Source of the DNA: Sandaracinaceae bacterium
GTDB taxonomy: Bacteria; Myxococcota_A; Polyangia; Polyangiales; Houyiibacteriaceae
Assembly (NCBI GenBank): GCA_020633075.1
Contig: JACKEI010000001.1
Span: 558,001-622,000 of the forward strand
Direction of reading: 5' to 3'
DNA length: 64,000 nt
Part shown: in pieces, positions 15,653 through 23,942 of the stretch
Layout of the letters: the number at the start of each line of letters is the position of its first letter
How positions within the stretch are numbered: the stretch's first letter is position 1
Notes under the pieces: model-generated
Databases searched by the model: none
Told to the model about the DNA's origin: nothing
Seen by the model: only the letters and a program-made list of their open reading frames with translations
Translations under genes and position numbers: made by a program

Positions 15653-17602
15653 CTACTTGCGGGCGAACTCCACCACCAGCTCGCGGTCACCCTGGGTGGT
15701 GCCGTTCAGCTTGGCGATCGCGTCGTCGGCCAGCTCCGTGGGCAGGAACACGAACGAGTGGCGGTCGCGCACCCGGATGCGTCCGAGCTGGTCGGCTGGA
15801 ACGCCGCCCACGTCTACGAACAGACGGTTGAGCTCGCTCGCGCCGATCTCGTCGCGGCGCCCGAGGCTCACGTAGAGCTTGGCCTCGTCTTCGTCGGCGG
15901 TGTCGTCCGAGTCGTCGGTCCTGCGGCTCTCCGTGGAGGGAGCCTCGGCGCCCGTGGCGGTCGCGTCGAAGGTCAGCTCGGCCTGCTCGCCCTCGGTCCC
16001 TTGGGACTCGCCACGGCGCTTGCGCCGCCGCCGGGGCCTGCGCTCGCCCGAGGCGCCCTCGCTCGAGCCCTCGTTGTCGAGGTCGTCATCCTCATCGTCC
16101 GGAAGCGCGCTCGACTGCGCCGGGGGGGCGCTGGGCGCCGCCGCTCGCTGGGGCCTCGCGCTCTTGGAGGTGCTGCGCTCGCGCTCCGGGTTGGGCGCGG
16201 GGCGGGGGCGCTGCTCGCGGCGTGCGGCCGTCGCGCGCTCGTCCACGCTCTCTTCGACCTTGCCGAAGAAGGACCCGAGCAGCCCAGCGATCAGGTGCTC
16301 CGCGTCCGGGTGCGTCAGCAGCCGCTTGGCCACAGCCCGGTCGAGCTCCTGTGTGGTGCCCTGGAAGGTGCGCGCCAACATCAGGATGCGGTCGGCCTCG
16401 CGGCGCGTGCGCTCCTCGCCGGGGGTGGGGATGGAGCGCTCGACCGGGAAGATGGAGTACTGCAGGCGCAGGTAGTAGAGCTGCCCCAGCTCTTGCGGCG
16501 CCACCAGCGTGATGGCCGTGCCCGTGCGCCCGGCGCGTCCGGTGCGGCCCGTGCGGTGCACGTATTGCTCCAGGTGGTTCGGCATCTCGAAGTTGATGAC
16601 GTGCGTCAGGTGCGAAATGTCGATGCCGCGGGCCGCGACGTCGGTGCAGACGAGGAAGCGCACGTCGCCCTTGCGCGTGGCCGCCATGACCTTCTCGCGG
16701 TCGCTCTGCGCCATGTCGCCGTTCAGCCACTCGGCGTTGAAGCCAGCGTGCTGGAGCTCGGTCGCGACTCGCTCGGTGTCCACCTTCGTGTTGCAGAAGA
16801 TGATGGCGCTCTCCGGGTCCTCGACCTCGATGATGCGCACGAGGTCCCGCGTGCGGCCCATGCCCGACACCATGAAGGTGAAGTGCTCGATGCCCAGCGC
16901 GCCCACGGCGTCGCCGCTCAGCGTGATGAACTCGGGGTTGGTCATGTGGCGCTCGGCCACGCGCTGCACGGGCCCGTCCACCGTGGCCGAGAACAGCAGC
17001 GTCTGGTGGTTCTGCGGGAGCAGCTCCATGATCGCGTGCAGCTCCACGGCGAAGCCCATGGAGAGCATCTCGTCGGCCTCGTCCAGCACCAGCACCTTGA
17101 GCTTGTCGCCCTTGATGGTGCCGCGGCGCAGGTGGTCCAGCACGCGGCCAGGCGTGCCGGAGATGATCTGAGCGCCCTCGGCCAGCTCGCGCACCTGCCG
17201 CTCCATCGGGGCGCCGCCGTAGACGGCGGTGGTGCGCACGCCCGTGTTGGCGCCGATGCGGCCGATCTCGCGCGCCGACTGCAGCGCGAGCTCGCGCGTG
17301 GGCGCGAGGATGAGCGCCTGCGGCCCTCCGTCGACGTCGATCAGGCGGTCCACCAGGGGCAGCCCGAAGGCGCCCGTCTTGCCGGTGCCGGTGCGCGACT
17401 GAACGATGATGTCGCGGCCCGCGATGGCGAGCGGATAGGCCTCGATCTGCACCGGAGTCGGGTTGGTCCAGCCCATCTCGTCGATGGCGCGGCGCACCTC
17501 GCTCGTGAGCGGAATGACATCGAAAGTGGGGAGTTCGGGCGCGTTCGCCGTGCCGGGCTCGGTGGCTTCGCCGCTGTCTTGGGGCGCTTGACCTGTCGTC
17601 AT
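15653..17602 (-). CDS. DEAD-box ATP-dependent RNA helicase with DbpA-type C-terminus
   Basis: The 649-residue product has all helicase motifs: the Q motif (TNPTPVQIEAYPLAI), SRTGTGKTGAF (I), APTRELALQ (Ia), GTPGRVLDH (Ib), VLDEADEML (II), LFSATV (III), IIFCNTK (IV), CTDVAARGIDI (V) and HRTGRTGRAG (VI). A disordered, basic/acidic linker follows (about 430-560), then a C-terminal RNA-binding domain (KLYVSLGRRDEIGASELNRLF, IRVRDRHSFVFLP) like that of DbpA/DeaD. It remodels RNA in the cytoplasm, in ribosome assembly or mRNA decay. Its ATG overlaps the stop of the gene before it. Confidence 0.93.
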   Translation of the reverse strand: MTTGQAPQDSGEATEPGTANAPELPTFDVIPLTSEVRRAIDEMGWTNPTPVQIEAYPLAIAGRDIIVQSRTGTGKTGAFGLPLVDRLIDVDGGPQALILAPTRELALQSAREIGRIGANTGVRTTAVYGGAPMERQVRELAEGAQIISGTPGRVLDHLRRGTIKGDKLKVLVLDEADEMLSMGFAVELHAIMELLPQNHQTLLFSATVDGPVQRVAERHMTNPEFITLSGDAVGALGIEHFTFMVSGMGRTRDLVRIIEVEDPESAIIFCNTKVDTERVATELQHAGFNAEWLNGDMAQSDREKVMAATRKGDVRFLVCTDVAARGIDISHLTHVINFEMPNHLEQYVHRTGRTGRAGRTGTAITLVAPQELGQLYYLRLQYSIFPVERSIPTPGEERTRREADRILMLARTFQGTTQELDRAVAKRLLTHPDAEHLIAGLLGSFFGKVEESVDERATAARREQRPRPAPNPERERSTSKSARPQRAAAPSAPPAQSSALPDDEDDDLDNEGSSEGASGERRPRRRRKRRGESQGTEGEQAELTFDATATGAEAPSTESRRTDDSDDTADEDEAKLYVSLGRRDEIGASELNRLFVDVGGVPADQLGRIRVRDRHSFVFLPTELADDAIAKLNGTTQGDRELVVEFARK

Positions 17603-18135
17603 GGTTGATTCTCTTCGGGTGTGGACGCGCGTGGCGCGCCGTCGTCCGCCAGCCGCTGCGCGAGAGTGCGGGCCAGGAGGCCCTCCTCGCGCTCGTAGCG
17701 TCGCAGACTAGTTTGGATTCGATGGCGCAGGCGGCCGAGGTTCGCGTGCAGCGACTCGTCGCACTGGCCGGTGAGAGCGGTGTGTTCGCGGTCCCATTGC
17801 CGAAAGAAGCGCGCGTCCAGGGACGCGTCCTCGCTCGGGTTCCGGGTCTGATCGGCGGCGTGCGCCATGAGGTCGGCGTACAGCGTCCGTAGCTGGGCTT
17901 CGCACTCGGCTCGCGACGGGGGCGCCCCGGCCGCGGCCGGGTCGGCTGCGCGGCTGCGCTCCGGGAAGAGCGCCTGCGGCACGATCGACGCGAACGCCAC
18001 GACCGTGATGTACACAATGCCGCAGCCCCACACCGCGAGCACGAGCCGCCGACCGAGACCGACTGTGCGGCGACGCTCGTTGGACTCCGGCTCGTCGGCC
18101 TCTGGGGCTGTCGCGCCGCGCGGCTCTGCGGGCAT
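17599..18135 (-). CDS. Hypothetical single-pass membrane protein
   Basis: The 178-residue product has a charged N-terminus, one transmembrane helix (LVLAVWGCGIVYITVVAFASIVPQAL), then a soluble helical domain with two Cys (ECEAQLRTL, TGQCDESL) likely to lie outside the cytoplasm. No family is recognised. Its stop overlaps the start of the helicase by 4 bp, so it is the first gene of that operon. The 291 bp upstream of it hold no gene I can support and must carry the promoter. Confidence 0.6.
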   Translation of the reverse strand: MPAEPRGATAPEADEPESNERRRTVGLGRRLVLAVWGCGIVYITVVAFASIVPQALFPERSRAADPAAAGAPPSRAECEAQLRTLYADLMAHAADQTRNPSEDASLDARFFRQWDREHTALTGQCDESLHANLGRLRHRIQTSLRRYEREEGLLARTLAQRLADDGAPRASTPEENQP

Positions 18136-18426
18136 GTTCGGTATGTTGTGCTTCTCTCGTGGGAGCGTCAGGGTGGCGGGCCGCCGCGGCGCCAGGCCAC
18201 AGGTCCGCGAAATTCGTATCCTTTTGTACCGACCGGAGGGGTCCGGGTCAACCCGCTCGATGGTTTGACCCCTCGGGGACGCGCAGCGCTGTCCGGGAAC
18301 TCACCAGGGGACCGCGACGGAGAGCCCGGCGCCGCCCAGCGCGATCGCCCACCGAGCGCCGCGAGGGGCTCCGTCGCGAGCGTGCACAGGCTCGCGACGC
18401 CCCGAGTCACGATCAGGCTCCGCAGC

Positions 18427-19599
18427 TCATGCGGGCTCGGCGAGCCACGACGAGATCTTGCCGCCGCGCGCCTTCACGATGGTCGCGTGCGCGATCTGAT
18501 AGGTGTGTACTCCCAGGCTGAGCACCGTCCACGCGGCGACCAGCAGGATGCCCTCGCCGGGGAACCCGAGCGCCCAAGCGATGGTCATCATGGCGATGTT
18601 CGGATCTCGCCGCGCCGTGAACTTCCGGAATGTGCTGTCGAACGAGCGCCAGACGTGCATCTCGATCCCGAACTTCACGATGAAGTAGCCCTCTTGAAGG
18701 CGCTGGGCGACGTAGCAGATGACCAGCACGGTCATGACCTCGCTCAGGTACGGGAAGCTCGGACCGAGTCCGTGCATGAAGGCCCAGTACCAGAACGGCG
18801 GATGGATCAGGTCGATCCCGTGATCGTAGATGTCGCCGAATTTGGACGAGGTGAGCGTCGTGCGCGCGAGCTTGCCGTCCACCGTGTCGAGCACGAGCAT
18901 CGACCAGGCCGTTACGAACCCGAGCGCGAAGTGGCTGTTCCACCAGAACCAGATGGTCGCGAGCGTGCACAAGAGGCCCATGGTCGTGACGTGGTTCGGC
19001 TTGAACCCCAGCTTCGCGAAGATGCCCGTCAGCACGCGGGTGGGCCACGGGAACACCACCAGCGTGACGATGTCGGTGACGCCCTTGTAGGATCCCGCGA
19101 ACATCCGTCGCTCGACCCGATCCTGAGTCTCCGCAGTGACCGACAGGACGTAGAACTCAGCCCGCTTGCGCAGGTGTGTGTTGTACTGGCCGGCGAGCTC
19201 CGTCACGGAGCGAGTCGTGACGTCGGCGGCAAGGCCTGCGGGCAGCTCGCCCCCGGCGCGAAGGGCGGCCCAGGCCTCGCTCGCCTGGGCGCGCGTCACG
19301 TGTAGCGCGGCAGGCGCGACCCCTCCATCCGTGGGCAGCAGCGCCGTGCTGGGGGTCGTCAGCAGGCTCTTGATGAGCGGCTCCTCGAACACGTGGTCCG
19401 CGCGCAGCAGCACGACGGTCTCCCCGGGGGGGAGCGCCGGAGCGGCGTCCGTGTCCGCGGCAACGACGTTCGCGTCGGGGACGCCCGCTCGGCGCATCAG
19501 GCGCCGCAGACGCTCTTCACCGGTGATGCCCCAGAGTGCGACGGGTGAGCGGCCGACGATGAGGCACGCGGGAAACGTAGGAGGTGTGTCGTTGGTCAT
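18427..19599 (-). CDS. CDP-alcohol phosphatidyltransferase with degenerate N-terminal domain
   Basis: The ATG at 19599 gives 390 residues. Residues about 165-385 are a multi-helix membrane domain with the full CDP-alcohol phosphotransferase signature: D238, D241-G242, A245-R246, G255, D259 and D263. It moves a phosphatidyl or similar group from a CDP-linked lipid to a polar alcohol (inositol, glycerol, choline type) at the inner membrane. Residues 1-140 look like a nucleotidyltransferase fold (CLIVGRSPVALWGITGEERL, VLLRADHVF), but the usual G-x-G-T-R loop is lost, so it is probably inactive. Inositol-phosphate cytidylyltransferase/DIPP synthase fusions have this layout. An independent nucleotidyltransferase (21682-22536) lies nearby. 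Confidence 0.82.
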   Translation of the reverse strand: MTNDTPPTFPACLIVGRSPVALWGITGEERLRRLMRRAGVPDANVVAADTDAAPALPPGETVVLLRADHVFEEPLIKSLLTTPSTALLPTDGGVAPAALHVTRAQASEAWAALRAGGELPAGLAADVTTRSVTELAGQYNTHLRKRAEFYVLSVTAETQDRVERRMFAGSYKGVTDIVTLVVFPWPTRVLTGIFAKLGFKPNHVTTMGLLCTLATIWFWWNSHFALGFVTAWSMLVLDTVDGKLARTTLTSSKFGDIYDHGIDLIHPPFWYWAFMHGLGPSFPYLSEVMTVLVICYVAQRLQEGYFIVKFGIEMHVWRSFDSTFRKFTARRDPNIAMMTIAWALGFPGEGILLVAAWTVLSLGVHTYQIAHATIVKARGGKISSWLAEPA

Positions 19600-19810
19600 G
19601 GTGGTCGAGAGGTGTTGTCGGGGACGCACACTGGGCGCATTGCGCACGTGGTGGGATGGCCGCGTTCGCGCGAACTCACGCGGTTTCGAGCCATCTGCGC
19701 CGCACGGCGCGTATATGCACCGAGCGCGCCAATAGCGTCAAATCGGGCTACTGGGCTCCATGGCTCGGCCCCTCGCCCGACGGAACGTTTCCTGCTAATC
19801 ACGCGCCACG

Positions 19811-20695
19811 ATGTCCTCGGGTCCGGTCGACAAGGTGACGATGAAGCTCGTGGCGGCGACGCCCGCCGCGTTCCGGTCTGCCGTTCACCCCTCGACCTCG
19901 CGCTTCGTGGAGCGTTGGTCACCCTACCGCTGGTACCTGAACCAGAGGGCGGACGCGTTCCTGCTCTGGTTCCCGAAGACCGGCGGCACGTGGGCGCGCA
20001 TGCAGCTCCACACCGCGTTCACCAAGCACTTCGGCATCGTCGGTGCGCCACCGCTCGAGCTGGAGCCGCTCGCGGACCTCGACCCGCGCGTCCCCCGGAT
20101 CCGACCCTTTCACGACGACGCTCCGCATTGGCGTCGCCCGGAGCAGCTGCGAACCCACAAGCGCCGCTACGCGGGACGGCGAGTGCTGCTGCTGGTACGC
20201 GATCCCCGCGACGTCGTCGTCTCGCTGCACCTCCAGGTAACGCGCCGTTGGAAGGTCGACCCGACCATGACCCTGGACGAGTTCATCTGGCACCCGCGGG
20301 GCTCGTTCCGGACCATGATTCGCTACTACAACATCTGGGCGCAGAACCGCCACGTCCCCTCGGATCTCCTGCTCATGCGCTACGAGGACATGCACGCCGA
20401 CCCGCATGCGGCGGTCCGCAGCATGGTGGACTTCATGGGCGTCTCGGACGTGACGGACGAGACCATCCGTGCCGCCGTCGACGAGAACCGGATCGACCGG
20501 ATTCGGGTGCGCGAGGCCCAGGGCGAGTACGCGACGCGGCGCCTGCAACCCGGTGACCCGACGGATCCGGACTCGTTCAAAGCCCGCAAGGGTGAAGTGG
20601 GCAGCTTTCGTGAGGTCGTCCGCGCCGAGGACGTCGCTCGCATGACCGCGATCATGCGGGAGGAGTTGGACCCTTGGTACGGCTACCGCGTGTGA
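19811..20695 (+). CDS. PAPS-dependent sulfotransferase domain protein
   Basis: A 294-residue protein of the P-loop sulfotransferase fold. The 5'-phosphosulfate loop is LLWFPKTGGTWARMQL near residue 50 and the 3'-phosphate site is VLLLVRDPRDVVVSLHLQ near residue 125; both resemble those of bacterial and eukaryotic cytosolic sulfotransferases. RYEDMHADP and the C-terminal FKARKGEVGSFRE also fit the family. It transfers sulfate from PAPS to a hydroxyl. The acceptor is unknown, but its place between a phospholipid synthase and a flippase-like gene suggests a lipid or glycolipid. It has its own short upstream region, divergent from the phosphatidyltransferase. Confidence 0.85.
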   Translation: MSSGPVDKVTMKLVAATPAAFRSAVHPSTSRFVERWSPYRWYLNQRADAFLLWFPKTGGTWARMQLHTAFTKHFGIVGAPPLELEPLADLDPRVPRIRPFHDDAPHWRRPEQLRTHKRRYAGRRVLLLVRDPRDVVVSLHLQVTRRWKVDPTMTLDEFIWHPRGSFRTMIRYYNIWAQNRHVPSDLLLMRYEDMHADPHAAVRSMVDFMGVSDVTDETIRAAVDENRIDRIRVREAQGEYATRRLQPGDPTDPDSFKARKGEVGSFREVVRAEDVARMTAIMREELDPWYGYRV

Positions 20696-20723
20696 GCTCC
20701 GCCTCCTCGAAGGGTCGCCGCGC

Positions 20724-21749
20724 GTGAGTGACGAAGTCGTCGTCGAGCCGGCTCCGAAGAAGCGCACGCTGCGCGCGCGCGTCGTGCGTGGTGCGCTGCT
20801 CGTGCTCGGCGTGGCGCTGCTCGCCGGGTTCCTCATGGCCGCCGGGCCGGCGGAGGTCGCCGCGAACTTCGGGAAGATCGGCTGGGGGTTCGGCTACCTC
20901 TTCTTGGTCGCCATGGCGTGGCGCGCGTGCGCGACGACCGGGTCCTGGGTGTTGCTCTCGCCGGAGCGGCGCGTGAGCTGGGTGACCATGTTCCTCATCC
21001 GCTCGGCGGGTGAGTCGGTCAACATGCTGTCGTTCTTCGGCAACGTTGCTGGCGAGCCCATCAAGGCGGTCCTCCTCAAGCGCCACCTCGGCGGGACCGA
21101 GAGCACCAGCATGGTGCTCCTCGACAAGACCATCTTCTTCGTGGCCAGCATGGTCTTCATGGCCAGCGGCACCATCATCGGTGCCTGGGTGCTCGGCGAC
21201 CGGCTCTCGGTGGTGATTACCAGCTTGGCGCTGCTCGTTCCATGGCTGCTCGCCCTCTCCTGGATCGTGTGGCGTCAGGCCAAGGGCGACTTCATCAAGC
21301 AGCTCACGCGCCTGCTGCGCGTCCTGCGCATTCGCCTCTCGGACAAGACCCTCGAGAAGCTCACGCGCATCGACGGCTTGATGTCGACGTTCTGGCGCGG
21401 CCACAAGGCGCGGTTCGTGATGTCGTTTCTGGCGCACCTGCTCGGACGGATCCTGCGCGCGCTCGACGTGTGGGTCTGCGTCTGGCTGCTGGGTCTCCAC
21501 ATCTCCTGGTACGCCGCCTACTTCTCGGCAGCCGCGGGCATGCTCGTCAGCGCGAGCTTCGTGTTCATTCCCGGGGGGCTCGGCGCGTCGGAAGGCGGAC
21601 ACGCCTTCGTGTTCGAGGCCATCGGCCTCGGCTTCTCGGCGGGCGTCACGGTGGGCGTCATCCGTCGCATCCGAAACTACCTCATCGCGGCGGTTGGCTA
21701 CCTGCTGCTGGTGTTCTGGCCTGCTGCCGCCGAGTCACGATCCGAGTGA
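20724..21749 (+). CDS. LPG-synthase transmembrane (flippase-like) domain protein
   Basis: The 341-residue product starts at a GTG 28 bp after the sulfotransferase stop. It has about eight membrane helices and the conserved LPG_synthase_TM (YbhN/UPF0104) signatures: SAGESVNMLSFFGNVAGEPIKAVLLKR in the first half and FIPGGLGASEGGHAFVF near the end. Such proteins include the flippase half of MprF and unidentified lipid transporters. There is no aminoacyl-transfer domain, so a flipping or lipid-transport role is inferred. Its 3' end overlaps the convergent nucleotidyltransferase by 68 bp. Confidence 0.85.
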   Translation: MSDEVVVEPAPKKRTLRARVVRGALLVLGVALLAGFLMAAGPAEVAANFGKIGWGFGYLFLVAMAWRACATTGSWVLLSPERRVSWVTMFLIRSAGESVNMLSFFGNVAGEPIKAVLLKRHLGGTESTSMVLLDKTIFFVASMVFMASGTIIGAWVLGDRLSVVITSLALLVPWLLALSWIVWRQAKGDFIKQLTRLLRVLRIRLSDKTLEKLTRIDGLMSTFWRGHKARFVMSFLAHLLGRILRALDVWVCVWLLGLHISWYAAYFSAAAGMLVSASFVFIPGGLGASEGGHAFVFEAIGLGFSAGVTVGVIRRIRNYLIAAVGYLLLVFWPAAAESRSE

Positions 21750-22536
21750 CCAAGTGCAGGTCGTCGGGCTTGTCCACGTCGATGGCGGCCTCGGCGTAGC
21801 GCGTGCGCACCAGGGCGGCGCGCACGTCGGCCTGCTTGCCGATCGCCTCCGCCGTCATGTCCACCGTGAGCCGGCGCAGGGCGAAGCGGAGCAGCGTCCC
21901 GAAGCCCAGCGAGTACGCCATCTTCCACGGCTTCTTGCGGTCTTGTTCCAGCTTGCGCCAGAAGGCCATCGCGTTGCGGCCGCGCGGGGTGGGCAGCGCG
22001 AACAGGTTGCAGCCGCTGATGGCCTCGTCGGAGAAGCGGAAATAGGTGCGCCGCGTCTCGGGGTACTCTGCGCGGATCGTGTCCTCCCGCGCCACCAGCG
22101 CCGCGACATCCACGTTGGCTGGGATCTTGGAGACGAAGTCGGTGATCATGGCCGTCGTCAGCAAGGGGTGATCGGCCGTGGTGACGAGCGCCGGGTAGGG
22201 GGAGTACGCGTCCAGCACCTTGGTCACGCTCTGGCTGGGAGACGGCGCCGCGGTGGTCACCTCGAGGCGCCCCTCGGCGATGAGCTGCTTCGCGGTGGGT
22301 AGCGCCTCGATCAGCTCCGGCACTTCGATGACCGCGATGATGCGGGCCACCTCGTTCGCCGCCGCGAGCGTCCGCAGCACGTGCTCGACCATGGGCTCGC
22401 CCGCGATGTCCGCCAACGCCTTGTGGGAGATACCGCAGTAGCTGGCTACCGGGTCTGTGGGGCCACGGCTGCCTGCCATGAGCAGCGCCGTGTAGGGCCC
22501 GCGCTCAGGTGCTCGGTCGGAGGTCGCGTCGGTCAT
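21682..22536 (-). CDS. MobA-like NTP transferase domain protein
   Basis: The ATG at 22536 starts a 284-residue product; the frame continues further upstream but without family similarity. The N-terminus has ALLMAGSRG and SHKALADIAGEPMVEHVLRTL, the nucleotide-binding loop and Lys of MobA/IspD-type nucleotidyltransferases, then LVTTADHPLLT with the metal-binding Asp. Such enzymes activate a phosphorylated alcohol or sugar as CDP- or GDP-derivative. In this context it could supply the CDP-alcohol or CDP-polyol step for the phosphatidyltransferase at 18427, whose own N-terminal domain looks inactive. The substrate is not shown by sequence. Confidence 0.75.
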   Translation of the reverse strand: MTDATSDRAPERGPYTALLMAGSRGPTDPVASYCGISHKALADIAGEPMVEHVLRTLAAANEVARIIAVIEVPELIEALPTAKQLIAEGRLEVTTAAPSPSQSVTKVLDAYSPYPALVTTADHPLLTTAMITDFVSKIPANVDVAALVAREDTIRAEYPETRRTYFRFSDEAISGCNLFALPTPRGRNAMAFWRKLEQDRKKPWKMAYSLGFGTLLRFALRRLTVDMTAEAIGKQADVRAALVRTRYAEAAIDVDKPDDLHLVTRIVTRRQQARTPAAGSQPPR

Positions 22537-22869
22537 CGGCTGCGACCTAGCTGCACTCCGCATGCCCGGCAACCGCGCGCGCCAGAGGCTGTTCGTGGAC
22601 ACGGGTTGGCCCCAGCTGCGACACACGTTGCGACGCTGTGCCGGTCGTGTGGCACCAGAGTTGCAAGACACCCCCTCCGTACCGACCATGACTGACCCTT
22701 CTGCCCATAATCACACAGCTTTCCAGCATCATGTGTGGTTGCCTTTCACACCTGTGAGTTTTTTGCGTCACCCGTGTGAAGAGCGGACAACAGAGACCAA
22801 GGGGTCCCGAGTGTACGAATTTTTTACGACGACAACGCTTTCCGCTACCTCTCTGGAACGGAGCCGCTC
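22537..22869. promoter_or_regulatory. AT-rich intergenic region with divergent promoters
   Basis: A 333-bp gene-free stretch between the divergent nucleotidyltransferase and lipid kinase genes. From about 22690 to 22850 base composition is clearly less GC-rich than the coding neighbours, with T- and A-runs, as expected for promoters. No -35/-10 pair is convincing enough to place. The clearest elements are the two palindromes described separately. Confidence 0.5.
22746..22779. promoter_or_regulatory. Tandem palindromic operator-like sites
   Basis: TCACACCTGTGA (22746-22757, perfect 5-2-5 inverted repeat) and TCACCCGTGTGA (22768-22779, TCAC/GTGA arms) sit 22 bp apart centre to centre, two helical turns, about 95-125 bp upstream of the lipid kinase start. 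The layout suggests cooperative binding by a dimeric regulator. No candidate regulator is adjacent. Confidence 0.5.
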
Positions 22870-23937
22870 ATGAACCCAGTCACCGCACGTGCGAGTGAGA
22901 CCGCCCTCAAGCAACCCGAGCCCAAGCGCGTGGAGCACGAGGGTGTTCGGCTGCGGGCCGACGTAGAGCGCCGGAGCGGGGTCCAGACCCCGAAGATCGG
23001 CGTCATCTACAACCCCAAGAGCGCCGCCAACCTGGGCAAGTCGCCGCTGCGCGCCATAGGCGTCGCCTGTGGTCGCCCCACCACCCGTACGGAGCTGCTG
23101 GCTGTGCTGCGCGGCTTCGCCGACGCTGAGGTCAACATCGTCGCGGTCAGCGGTGGAGACGGCACCATTCGTGAAGTGCTCACGGCCATCCCCCAGGCCT
23201 ATGGAGACCAGCCGCACCCGGCCATCGCCATCCTGGCTGCCGGTCGCACGGACCTGATCGCCGGCGAGGTGGGCTCGAGCGGTCGCCGCGACGAGCTGGC
23301 CCGGCTGCTGGCGTCCGCCAAGGCCGGCGAGCTGCGTCACACGCGGCGGCCCGTGCTGAGGGTCGAGGGCGTCATGGACGCCGACGGCAACGCGGTCACG
23401 CCGCGCGGCATGCTCATGGGCGCGGCCGCCTTCGCGTACGGCACGGAGCTCTGCCAGACCGAGGTGCACGCGGACGGCGCGAGCCACGCCACCGCCATCG
23501 GCATCACCGTCGCGCGCGTGGTCGGTCGCATCCTGTTCAAGGGTGACCCAGACGGGCTGCTCAAGGGCGAGCCGCTCAGCCTCTCGGCCGACGGGCGCTC
23601 GGACGAGAAGGGCCTGGACGCGTCGCGCTCGCTGCTGCTGGTCAGCACGCTGCGTGAGCGGCTGGTGCTCGGCCGCACGCCGTTCTTCGGGGACTACACC
23701 GAAGACCAGCTCCAGTACGTCGAGGTGGACGCGCCGGCCAAGGGTCTCCCCCGGGCGCTGGGCTCCATGGTGGTGCGCAAGCCCTGGCTGGCGGGCCCGG
23801 GCTGGAACGCAGGCTCGGCCAAGACGCTGGACTTGCAGATGCAACGCTCGATGATCATCGACGGCGAGATCTTCCGCCCGGTGGATGGTCGCGTGCGCGT
23901 CACCGCCGACCCAGTCGTCGACTTCGTCGCCCCCTGA
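22870..23937 (+). CDS. Diacylglycerol-kinase-family lipid kinase
   Basis: A 355-residue protein with the DAGK catalytic (NAD kinase-like) fold. It carries VIYNPKSAANLG for the first strand, VAVSGGDGTIREV with the GGDGT nucleotide loop at residues 95-99, and AILAAGRTDLIAGEVG at the place of the usual P-x-G-T-x-N-D motif, here altered to AGRTDLI. The family phosphorylates diacylglycerol, ceramide or related lipids with ATP at the inner membrane surface. The next gene starts 5 bp after its stop, so the two form an operon. If the product is phosphatidic acid, it would feed the Tam41-like step encoded next. Confidence 0.8.
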   Translation: MNPVTARASETALKQPEPKRVEHEGVRLRADVERRSGVQTPKIGVIYNPKSAANLGKSPLRAIGVACGRPTTRTELLAVLRGFADAEVNIVAVSGGDGTIREVLTAIPQAYGDQPHPAIAILAAGRTDLIAGEVGSSGRRDELARLLASAKAGELRHTRRPVLRVEGVMDADGNAVTPRGMLMGAAAFAYGTELCQTEVHADGASHATAIGITVARVVGRILFKGDPDGLLKGEPLSLSADGRSDEKGLDASRSLLLVSTLRERLVLGRTPFFGDYTEDQLQYVEVDAPAKGLPRALGSMVVRKPWLAGPGWNAGSAKTLDLQMQRSMIIDGEIFRPVDGRVRVTADPVVDFVAP

Positions 23938-23942
23938 GCGCC

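Noticed and set aside
15758..17608. Plus-strand open frame of 616 codons opposite the helicase
   Set aside because: Antisense shadow; the minus strand holds all DEAD-box motifs.
18237..18273. AGGGGTC/GACCCCT inverted repeat with 23-nt loop
   Set aside because: Short stem, long loop and no U-tract; not enough for a terminator or operator call.
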